Assembly (NCBI RefSeq): GCF_902477725.1
Contig: NZ_CABSIF010000011.1
Coordinates: forward strand, 1 to 64,000
Direction: 5' to 3'
DNA length: 64,000 bases
Origin: an uncultured Desulfovibrio sp.
GTDB lineage: Bacteria > Desulfobacterota > Desulfovibrionia > Desulfovibrionales > Desulfovibrionaceae
Positions 17,122-24,603 of this stretch are shown piece by piece. How positions within the stretch are numbered: position 1 is the first letter of the stretch; each line of letters starts with the position of its first letter. A program made the position numbers and the translations under genes. Below the pieces are notes generated by a model. That model was given only the letters and a program-made list of their open reading frames with translations, made no database searches and was not told where the DNA came from.

Positions 17122-17450
17122 GGAGGTCTTCCTGTATGTTCGGGCTGTCGGCCTGCCATATGGCGGCCCCGCCCGGAAGGCGGTTTTGCCCTGACGCGCA
17201 AAACCGGGCGTTCAGGGGAATGTGCATCGTATCTGAAAGAGAGCGTTACGCAGTGGTGGGCGTCCGCTCACACAGTCGCAAGGGCAATTTATGTTGAAAT
17301 TAACCTCGGGCCTGTTGCCACTATGAGAAGTCTTGTTCCCTGCCAAGGAAGGAAGCCTTTCTATGAAGGGAGTGTATGTTACGGCACTCAACCGGGATAA
17401 AAGATTTTCAGACGCAGGCAGGGGCAAAAGAGCCAGAGTGGCGACAGGTC
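17122..17450. other. Intergenic region between DUF711 and ACT genes
   Basis: 329 bases upstream of the DUF711 gene on the minus strand. GC-rich complementary segments at about 17160-17220 could form a leader hairpin close to the DUF711 start. I recognise no known riboswitch class, and the short minus frame at 17212-17427 has no protein character. Confidence 0.45.
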
Positions 17451-18011
17451 CTAAAAAGAATTCACCCGATGCACGGCCTCAAAAATATCTCTGTGCTGGG
17501 CGCTGACGCGCAGATCGCGCTTCTGCCCTTCGCAGTCAAGCTCACGGCGCAGGCGGCCCATGTCAACGCTGTCAGGCACCATGACCTCAAACACAAAAAG
17601 CGCATGGTTGTTGCCGCCCTCGCCCAGAATGGCCTTGAGGCTTTCAATGTTCACACCGTGCTGGGCAAACACGCGGCTCATGGCGGCGATAAGACCGGGC
17701 TTGTCCGGCCCGTCGGCAGTGACCACAAAGGGTTCGCAGTGCAGGTCTGTGCCCCACTGCCCCTTGATTGCGGGCCGCACGAGGACGGAGAGATCAACCT
17801 TGGCGGATTCCAGCCCGGCGCTCAGCTTGGAGCGCAGGGTTTCCGCGTTTTTTTCCGGCGCAGCAACAACAAAGATAGCCGCAAATTCGCCGGAAAGGAT
17901 GGTCTGGGTCACTTCTTCGATGTTGCAGCCGCTGTCTTCGAGAATGCGGCTGACGTTGGCCACCACGCCGGGGCAGTCGCGCCCCAGAAAGGAGGCTGTA
18001 AATTTTTGCAT
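17451..18011 (-). CDS. Tandem ACT-domain protein (GcvR/UPF0237-like)
   Basis: A 186-residue protein with two ACT domains. The first (about 3-80) starts FTASFLGRDCPGVVANVSRILED; the second (about 95-170) starts FVVTADGPDKPGLIAAMSRVFAQ. ACT pairs bind amino acids, and GcvR-like members modulate glycine-cleavage regulators. The UPF0237 type is commonly paired with the DUF711 gene, which lies downstream here. It has no DNA-binding domain, so it probably acts by protein contact. AAGGAAAG precedes the ATG. Confidence 0.88.
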   Translation of the reverse strand: MQKFTASFLGRDCPGVVANVSRILEDSGCNIEEVTQTILSGEFAAIFVVAAPEKNAETLRSKLSAGLESAKVDLSVLVRPAIKGQWGTDLHCEPFVVTADGPDKPGLIAAMSRVFAQHGVNIESLKAILGEGGNNHALFVFEVMVPDSVDMGRLRRELDCEGQKRDLRVSAQHRDIFEAVHRVNSF

Positions 18012-18263
18012 GACGCTTTCCTTGAAAAAGCCGCCAGCTTGAATCTGACGGCGGTTGTATCGTGTAAAAGGGTTTTATATACGTAAACAGGTCAAAACTT
18101 CAAGGGGGCGCAAAGCCCCGACTGGCGCGGCTATAAGCCGCCGCATGCATTGATGTTTCCTGCTGCGCCAGAGTCGCATCAACAGTATGAGCATCCAACA
18201 AACCACGATTTTACATCAAGTTGCAGACACACTCCTCACAATCTTGACGCCCAAGCGTGAATG

Positions 18264-18311
18264 GCATACCGTAACGCTCCTTTCAGGTATGGGCTATTCA
18301 GGAGTCGTTAC
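18264..18311 (+). promoter_or_regulatory. Leader hairpin covering the lysS ribosome binding site
   Basis: GTAACGCTCCT (18271-18281) can pair with AGGAGTCGTTAC (18300-18311) with a single bulge. The right arm contains the only good Shine-Dalgarno sequence (AGGAG, 18300-18304) and ends at the GTG start. An alternative pairing of CATACC (18265-18270) with GGTATG (18286-18291) would trap the anti-SD strand in its loop. Translational control of lysS is an inference from these folds. The remaining ~250 bases back to the ACT gene hold the divergent promoters and one small GC hairpin. Confidence 0.45.
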
Positions 18312-19898
18312 GTGGATACTCGGGAAAAGAAAAACAGCAAGCCGGCTATCAAGCTGGGTACCAAGTCGCAGCATGCGGGCTATTTTATGCCCATGCTGGA
18401 AAGTTTCGCCGCGCGCGAAGGCCTCAACGAAGTCGTCAAAAACAGAGTTGTCAAATCGTGCGACCTTTTGGATGCGGGCGTTCCGCTTTTCCCCAACGAC
18501 TTCCGCAAGGAACACGACGTCGCCTGGGTGCTGGACAAATTCGGCGCTCTTGAAGGCGACTCCCTGGACAGCCAGGAAGACGTGTTTGCCATTGCGGGCC
18601 GCATAGTTTCCCTGCGCTCGTTCGGCAAGGTGGCCTTCTTCCATATTATGGATCAGAGTGGTCGCATCCAATGTTACGCCTCGCGCGAACACATGGATGA
18701 AGCAAACTACACTGTGGTCAAAAAGCTCGATGTGGGCGACATCGTGGGCGTTTCCGGCCACCTGTTCCGCACCAAGACGGGCGAACTCACCATTGCCTGC
18801 CGCAAGATCAAGCTCATCACGCGCTCCATGCGTCCCCTGCCGGAAAAATATCACGGCCTCACAGACATGGAAACGCGCTACCGCCAGCGCTATGTTGACC
18901 TTATCGTCACACCACGCGCGCGCGAAATTTTCTTTAAACGTAGCCTGATTGTGCGCGAATTCCGCCGCTTTATGGAAGACCACGGCTTTATGGAAGTGGA
19001 AACTCCCATGATGCAGCCGCTGGCTGGCGGCGCTGCGGCCAAGCCTTTCAAAACGCACCACAATGCCCTTGATTTGCCCCTGTTTTTGCGCATTGCGCCC
19101 GAACTCTACCTCAAGCGGCTGCTGGTGGGCGGATTTGAAAAGGTCTTTGAACTGAACCGCAACTTCCGCAACGAAGGTATCGATACGCGCCATAACCCGG
19201 AATTCACCATGTGCGAATTCTACTGGGCCTATGCCACGTTTGAAGACCTCATGGATTTTACGGAACAGCTTATTGCCCACCTTGCCATGACTGCCTGCGG
19301 CACCACAGTGGTACCCTATCAGGGCGAAATGATCGACCTCACGCCCGGCAAGTGGACGCGCCTCAGCTTCTACGATTCGCTCACCCAGGTGGGCGGGCAT
19401 TCGCCGGAATTCTACAACGATTACGGCAAAGTCAAGGCCTATATCCGCTCGCGTGGTGAAAAGGCCGCCGACAGTGAAAGCCTGCAAAAGCTGCATGCCA
19501 AACTTTTTGATCTTGATGTGGAAGGCAAGCTCATTCAGCCCCACTTCATCTATCATTACCCAACGGAAATCTCGCCGCTTTCGCGCCGCAATGACGAGCA
19601 TCCGGAACTGACGGATCGCTTTGAGCTGTTCATCACCGGGCGCGAGCTATCCAACGCATTTTCCGAGCTCAATGACCCCGTGGATCAGCGCCTGCGCTTT
19701 GAAGATCAGGTGCGCGAGCGCGAAGCGGGCGATGACGAAGCCCACAGCATGGATCAGGATTACCTGCGCGCCCTCGAATACGGCATGCCCCCGGCTGCGG
19801 GCCAGGGCGTAGGCATTGACCGTCTGGTCATGCTGCTTACCGACTGCGCCTCAATCCGTGAAGTTATTCTCTTCCCCTTGCTGCGCCCAGAAGTGTAA
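18312..19898 (+). CDS. lysS: Lysine--tRNA ligase, class II
   Basis: 528 residues if started at the GTG at 18312, which alone has a good SD (AGGAG, 7-base spacing). An ATG at 18387 would give a shorter N terminus beginning just before MLESFAAREGLNEVV, and an ATG at 18261 has no SD. The OB-fold anticodon domain (about 70-180: FAIAGRIVSLRSFGKVAFFHI) precedes the class II catalytic core: motif 1 region (GFMEVETPMMQ), motif 2 (FRNEGIDTRHNPEFTMCEFY) and motif 3 (GQGVGIDRLVMLLT). The length slightly exceeds the ~500 typical, consistent with an N-terminal extension. It charges tRNA-Lys. In several related genomes it precedes lolCD-bamA; here a chemoreceptor gene lies between. Confidence 0.95.
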   Translation: MDTREKKNSKPAIKLGTKSQHAGYFMPMLESFAAREGLNEVVKNRVVKSCDLLDAGVPLFPNDFRKEHDVAWVLDKFGALEGDSLDSQEDVFAIAGRIVSLRSFGKVAFFHIMDQSGRIQCYASREHMDEANYTVVKKLDVGDIVGVSGHLFRTKTGELTIACRKIKLITRSMRPLPEKYHGLTDMETRYRQRYVDLIVTPRAREIFFKRSLIVREFRRFMEDHGFMEVETPMMQPLAGGAAAKPFKTHHNALDLPLFLRIAPELYLKRLLVGGFEKVFELNRNFRNEGIDTRHNPEFTMCEFYWAYATFEDLMDFTEQLIAHLAMTACGTTVVPYQGEMIDLTPGKWTRLSFYDSLTQVGGHSPEFYNDYGKVKAYIRSRGEKAADSESLQKLHAKLFDLDVEGKLIQPHFIYHYPTEISPLSRRNDEHPELTDRFELFITGRELSNAFSELNDPVDQRLRFEDQVREREAGDDEAHSMDQDYLRALEYGMPPAAGQGVGIDRLVMLLTDCASIREVILFPLLRPEV

Positions 19899-19957
19899 CA
19901 ACGGTAGTATGCTACTTTATTGATCGCCTTTAAAAAGTATTGATACGCTAGTTCCAC

Positions 19958-19988
19958 AAAGCGCCGCCTCATTGGTGGCGCTTTTTTT
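19958..19988 (+). terminator. Intrinsic terminator of lysS
   Basis: An 11-bp stem with one mismatch (19958-19968 with 19974-19984) and a 5-base loop is followed by a T tract. Confidence 0.92.
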
Positions 19989-20186
19989 GTTGTTCAGCAG
20001 TCTTAGCCAGTTACAAATTCAGCCTGTCATAAAAAATTGCCTGCAAAAAAACATTTTTGAATCAAAAGCATATACTATTGTCGCCACTGGTCGATAGTTA
20101 TACTCATAAAAGTGTAAGCCAAGCCCATTGGGCATGTCTTCGCGCATGGCGCATACATTTATCGTGGTTTGGGCAAGGAGGTTCTT

Positions 20187-22280
20187 ATGAAAATGGGGCT
20201 GCTGAGCAAGATGCTCCTGTCCATTCTTACTCCGGCAATTGCAGGACTGCTGCTGGTTGCTGGTGTGAACTATAAAATTTCTGAAAGCAACTTGCGCGAG
20301 CAGATTATCAACGATGCAAGGGCGCTGCTGCGCTGCCAAAGCATCGGCCTGCACGCCATGCTGAAGGTGATGGAAGAATCGCTCGCCATGGTTGCCGCCG
20401 ACAACCGGGTTATTTTATATCTTGACGCTGTCAACGATAAAATGCCTGAAGTCATGACGCGTACGCTGTTCAACGATGCGGATGCCGCACTCAATACATT
20501 TGTTACGCTCAATTCCTACTTTGAATTTTGCGGTGTTGCCGGAAAGGACGGCATAGCCATTGCCCATCACCTGGATGGCGAAAAACACCCCAGCAAATCC
20601 GTAGGGGTGAGTTTTACTGACCGCTCGTACTACCAGCGCGCCATGCAAGGCCAGAAAACCATTACTGGCGTGATCAGCAAAACCACGGGCAGGGTTGCAA
20701 CCATCATAGGCCTGCCCATCATGCGCAATGACAAGCCCGAAGGCCTCGTATGGGCAGGCGTTGACAACGAAAATCTCGCCCGCACCACCACAAGCCAGAT
20801 TGATTTCGGCACCAAGGGCGGTATCTATGCCTATGACACCAAGGGCATGGTGATGCTGAGCCGTGACCCCAAGGCATTTGGGCGGGATGACAGCAAAAAA
20901 CCCCATGTTGTGGAGATACTGAAAAAACCTGAGGGATTGGTGAGATTTACGGGTGAAGACGGCAGCAACAAATCTGTCTTTTACCGGGCCATGCCGGAAG
21001 TCGGCTGGGTTCTTTGCCTGGAAGTGGACAGAGACGAAATCTACACACCCATGCGGATAATGCTGGGCAACTCCATGATGCTGACTTTTGCTAGCGCCCT
21101 TGTGGTTGGGCTGATTATCTTCTTTGCGGCGCGGGCCATCGCGCGACTGCTCAGGAGCATTTCCGGTATTGCGGAATCCGTTGCTGAGGGTCGCCTTGAA
21201 ACAACCCCTGCAGAAAAAGCCATGCTCTTTGCCGCAGAAAAACGCCGTGATGAATTCAGCACGCTGGCATCGGGCATGGAACACATGGTTGGCAATATCC
21301 AAACACTGCTGCAAGAAAGCGAGCAAAAAGCCAGAGACGCCCAGCAGGCAACTGAAGAAGCCAGACTTGCTACCGCGCGCGCTGAAGAAGCGGCCCAAAG
21401 GGCAGAGAATGCCAAGCGGGAAGGCATGTTGGCTGCAGCGGGGCAACTGGAAGAAGTGGTCGCCATTATTTCTTCTGCCTCAAGCCAGCTTTCCGGGCAG
21501 ATTGAGCAGTCGGAGCAGATAGCCGCGCAGTCGGCCCAGCGCCTCAGCGAGGCCGCAACTGCCATGAGTCAGATGAATGTGACCGTGCAGGAAGTGGCCC
21601 GCAACGCCTCCTCGGCCTCGGCAGTTTCTGCCGAAACGCGCACCAATGCAGAAAGCGGCGCAAATATTGTGGAAAACGCCCTCCAAAGCATCGGGCAGGT
21701 GCAAAAGGTTTCGCTGGCGCTCAAGGACGACATGACCAAGCTGAACCAGCATGCCCAGGCAATTACCCAGATCATGAACGTGATCTCGGACATTGCCGAC
21801 CAGACCAACCTGCTGGCCCTCAACGCCGCCATCGAAGCTGCCCGCGCTGGCGATGCCGGGCGCGGATTTGCCGTGGTGGCCGATGAAGTGCGCAAGCTGG
21901 CGGAAAAAACCATGGCCTCCACCAATGATGTGGGCAATGCGATATCTGCCATCCAGCAGAGCGCTTCGCAAAGCGTGGCCGCCATGGACAAGGCTCTGAT
22001 GGAAGTAAACACGGCCACCGAATTTGCCAACCAGTCGGGTGCCGCCCTGCGGGATATTGTGAGCAATGTAGAGGCCACTGCCGATCAGGTAAGCGCCATT
22101 GCAACCGCCAGTGAGGAACAATCCGCCGCCAGTGAAGAAATCAACCAGTCCATCGTGCAGGTCAACGCCATGTCCGGCCAGACTTCGCAGGCGATGGGCC
22201 AGGCCACAAAGGCCGTGGCCGACCTTGCCCAGCAGGCGCGCAGACTGAGCGAACTTATTGAGGCCATGAAACGGGGCTAA
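20187..22280 (+). CDS. Methyl-accepting chemotaxis protein (dCache-HAMP-MA), paralogue
   Basis: A 697-residue receptor with an excellent SD (AAGGAGG) before the ATG at 20187. The layout matches the receptor at 12466-14556: helix at about 8-28, Cache sensor region (about 30-275, with FEFCGVAGKDGIAIAHHLDG and SFTDRSYYQRAM), second helix about 285-305, HAMP, and signalling domain with the same hairpin tip (DQTNLLALNAAIEAARAGDA). The signalling halves are nearly identical and the sensor halves diverge, as expected for receptors that share CheA/CheW but differ in ligand. No CheR-docking tail. Confidence 0.94.
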   Translation: MKMGLLSKMLLSILTPAIAGLLLVAGVNYKISESNLREQIINDARALLRCQSIGLHAMLKVMEESLAMVAADNRVILYLDAVNDKMPEVMTRTLFNDADAALNTFVTLNSYFEFCGVAGKDGIAIAHHLDGEKHPSKSVGVSFTDRSYYQRAMQGQKTITGVISKTTGRVATIIGLPIMRNDKPEGLVWAGVDNENLARTTTSQIDFGTKGGIYAYDTKGMVMLSRDPKAFGRDDSKKPHVVEILKKPEGLVRFTGEDGSNKSVFYRAMPEVGWVLCLEVDRDEIYTPMRIMLGNSMMLTFASALVVGLIIFFAARAIARLLRSISGIAESVAEGRLETTPAEKAMLFAAEKRRDEFSTLASGMEHMVGNIQTLLQESEQKARDAQQATEEARLATARAEEAAQRAENAKREGMLAAAGQLEEVVAIISSASSQLSGQIEQSEQIAAQSAQRLSEAATAMSQMNVTVQEVARNASSASAVSAETRTNAESGANIVENALQSIGQVQKVSLALKDDMTKLNQHAQAITQIMNVISDIADQTNLLALNAAIEAARAGDAGRGFAVVADEVRKLAEKTMASTNDVGNAISAIQQSASQSVAAMDKALMEVNTATEFANQSGAALRDIVSNVEATADQVSAIATASEEQSAASEEINQSIVQVNAMSGQTSQAMGQATKAVADLAQQARRLSELIEAMKRG

Positions 22281-22678
22281 AACCCGGAATAATAAAACTT
22301 GTGGATGATCTGCCTTGTCCTTGAGGGCAAGAATGAAAAGAGGGTCCCCGGTTTGGTTTGTCCGCCAGCCGGGGGCTTTTGCCTGGTAGTTTTCCCGCCA
22401 TAATGGCTAAAATTCAAAATCACATCAGGCAGAGAAACTAGCAGCAGACAAAAAAACCAAGAGCTGTCAGCGTTCTGGCAGAACCGAACAGACACGCCAA
22501 TCTGCCGCCCGGAATCTGCGCCGCGCTCCTGCCCCGCCAGTGGCCCCGGCAAGAGAGCGCCCGCGACCTCTTGCCATTGCCTGCCAGCAGCAATCCTTGA
22601 CGCTATTGGCTTGCCTTGTGGCAACGCAATGTCCCAGGTCTAAAATAACTCTTGAATATCCGGGCAAGGTGGGACAAT
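22281..22678. other. Intergenic region before lolC
   Basis: 398 bases holding the terminator of the second chemoreceptor (22344-22380) and presumably the promoter of the lolC-lolD-bamA operon. Minus-strand frames here (22277-22624, 22467-22745) overlap genes or lack start signals. Confidence 0.5.
22344..22380 (+). terminator. Intrinsic terminator of the second chemoreceptor gene
   Basis: A roughly 10-bp stem (22344-22353 with 22367-22376, CCCCGG core plus G-T pairs) is followed by TTTT. Confidence 0.75.
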
Positions 22679-23914
22679 ATGCCGCAAATGTCATTTGAAC
22701 TATTCGTTGCCCTGCGCTACCTCTTTTCGAGGCGAAAGCAGACATTCATCTACATCATATCGATCATGTCCATTCTGGGCGTGGCTATCGGCGTTGGTGC
22801 GCTGGTGGTGGTGCTTGGCGTGTACAACGGCCTCACCACCGACATGCGGGACAAAATCCTTGGGGCCAATGCCCACGCCATTGTCATGTCCTATATCCCC
22901 TCGGCCTTTGAGAACCGCACCGACCTTCTGGACCGGGTGCGTTCCGTCAAGGGCGTGACCGGGGCAACCCCCTTTATTTACACGGAAGTCATGCTTTCCG
23001 CTGGCGGCGGCGTCAAGGGCGTGGTCTTGCGGGGCATTGACCCGCAGTCGGCCCCTGCGGTGCTTTCCATGCTGCGCCAGATGCGCGTTGGTTCTGCCGC
23101 CGACCTTGAGCGCGAAGGCGCGCCAGGGCTTATTATTGGCGAGGAACTGGCCAAACGCCTTGGGCTTGGCATGGGCAGCCGCGTGAACCTGCTTTCTCCC
23201 TCAGGGCAAAAAACCACCTCGGGCTACGCGCCGCGTGTGCGCCCCTTTGAAGTGGTGGGCATTTTCAAGACAGGCATGTTTGAATACGACTCCTCGCTGG
23301 GTTTTGTTACGCTCAACGCGGCGCGCGATGTGCTGGGCCTGCCGGAAAATTATCTTTCGGGCGTGGAACTGACCGTGGCCGATGTATACAAGGCGGACAA
23401 AACCGCAGCCGAAGTTTCAACCGAGCTTGGCTCGCCCTTCTACGTGCGCTCGTGGATGGAAATGAACGCCAACCTTTTTGCAGCGCTCAAGCTGGAAAAA
23501 ATCGGCATGTTCATTCTGCTGGCCATGGTGGTGCTTATCGGTTCTTTCTCCATTGTAACAACACTGGTCATGCTGGTTATGGAAAAAACCCGCGACATCG
23601 CCATTATGATGTCCATGGGGGCTACAAGCGGCATGATACGGCATATTTTCATGTTTCAGGGAACAATCATCGGGGTTGTCGGCACATTGCTTGGCTATGC
23701 ATTTGGGCTTTCGCTCGGCTGGCTGCTCAAGCGCTACCAGTTCATCAAGTTGCCTGAAAACGTCTATACCCTCGATCATCTGCCCATTATCATCACCCTC
23801 TCCGATGTACTCATCATTGGCGCAAGCGCCATGCTGCTGTGCTTTCTGGCCACCCTTTACCCGGCACGGCAGGCATCACGCCTGCAACCGGCAGAAGCCC
23901 TGCGCTACGAATAG
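22679..23914 (+). CDS. lolC: Lipoprotein-releasing ABC transporter permease, LolC/LolE family
   Basis: A 411-residue inner membrane protein. A cytoplasmic N terminus (FELFVALRYLFSRRKQTFIYI), TM1, a large periplasmic MacB-like domain (about 45-260) and three C-terminal helices (FILLAMVVLIGSFSIV, IIGVVGTLLGYAFGL, VLIIGASAMLLCFLA) follow the family plan, ending ARQASRLQPAEALRYE. With LolD it extracts outer-membrane lipoproteins from the inner membrane for transfer to LolA. Only one LolC/E-type gene is present, so the complex is probably a homodimer of this subunit. ATG at 22679; lolD starts two bases after the stop codon. Confidence 0.93.
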   Translation: MPQMSFELFVALRYLFSRRKQTFIYIISIMSILGVAIGVGALVVVLGVYNGLTTDMRDKILGANAHAIVMSYIPSAFENRTDLLDRVRSVKGVTGATPFIYTEVMLSAGGGVKGVVLRGIDPQSAPAVLSMLRQMRVGSAADLEREGAPGLIIGEELAKRLGLGMGSRVNLLSPSGQKTTSGYAPRVRPFEVVGIFKTGMFEYDSSLGFVTLNAARDVLGLPENYLSGVELTVADVYKADKTAAEVSTELGSPFYVRSWMEMNANLFAALKLEKIGMFILLAMVVLIGSFSIVTTLVMLVMEKTRDIAIMMSMGATSGMIRHIFMFQGTIIGVVGTLLGYAFGLSLGWLLKRYQFIKLPENVYTLDHLPIIITLSDVLIIGASAMLLCFLATLYPARQASRLQPAEALRYE

Positions 23915-23916
23915 CC

Positions 23917-24603
23917 ATGTCAGCACTCTATACTTTTTCAAACGTGGGCAAAAAATTTGCCACACCTGGTGAAGAGACCGAGATTATCAAGGATATTAAC
24001 CTGGTTGTGGAAGAAGGCGAGATGCTCGCCATCGTTGGACAGTCCGGTTCCGGAAAGAGTACCCTCTTGCATCTTATGGGTGCACTTGATACTCCAAGTA
24101 CGGGCGAGATATGTTTTGAAGGGCGCAACATGGCGCTCATGAGCGCTGACCAGAAAGCTGCCTTTCGCAACAAGACTCTGGGCTTCGTTTTTCAATTTCA
24201 TCATCTGCTGCCGGAATTCTCAGCCCTCGAAAATGTGGCAATGCCGGCAATTATCGGCGGTGCTAAACAAAGCGCCGTTATGAGCCGTGCGCGTGAAATG
24301 CTTGATCGCGTGGGGCTATCGGCGCGTATGGAAAGCAAGATCGCCACTCTCTCGGGCGGCGAACGCCAGCGGGTGGCCATTGCGCGTGCGGTTTTTATGC
24401 GACCGCGCGTTCTGTTGGCTGACGAGCCCACCGGCAATCTGGATGAAGTTACGGGAGCGCAGGTGGGTGCTCTCATGAACGAACTCAACCGTGAATTGGG
24501 CATGACCCTCGTAGTTGTAACGCACAACCGAGAGCTGGCCGCAGGCATGGGCAGAACCCTGGAACTGAAAGCGGGGACCTTGTATGAAAAGATTTTTGGA
24601 TAA
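23917..24603 (+). CDS. lolD: Lipoprotein-releasing ABC transporter ATPase LolD
   Basis: A 228-residue ABC ATPase of the LolD/MacB group. Walker A GQSGSGKST lies at 41-49, Q-loop FVFQFHHLLPEF, signature LSGGERQR, Walker B VLLADEPTGNLD and the H-switch VVTHN. The LolD-specific Q-loop follow-on HHLLPEF is present. It powers LolC. The start at 23917 is two bases behind the lolC stop, and its 3' end overlaps bamA by 20 bases, making one tightly coupled operon. Confidence 0.95.
   Translation: MSALYTFSNVGKKFATPGEETEIIKDINLVVEEGEMLAIVGQSGSGKSTLLHLMGALDTPSTGEICFEGRNMALMSADQKAAFRNKTLGFVFQFHHLLPEFSALENVAMPAIIGGAKQSAVMSRAREMLDRVGLSARMESKIATLSGGERQRVAIARAVFMRPRVLLADEPTGNLDEVTGAQVGALMNELNRELGMTLVVVTHNRELAAGMGRTLELKAGTLYEKIFG

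Noticed and set aside
17122..17450. Glycine or other riboswitch upstream of the DUF711 gene
   Set aside because: Only generic GC hairpins seen; no conserved riboswitch core could be matched by eye.
18261..18311. lysS start at the ATG 18261
   Set aside because: No SD, and the first 17 codons lie in the leader hairpin region; the GTG at 18312 is better supported.
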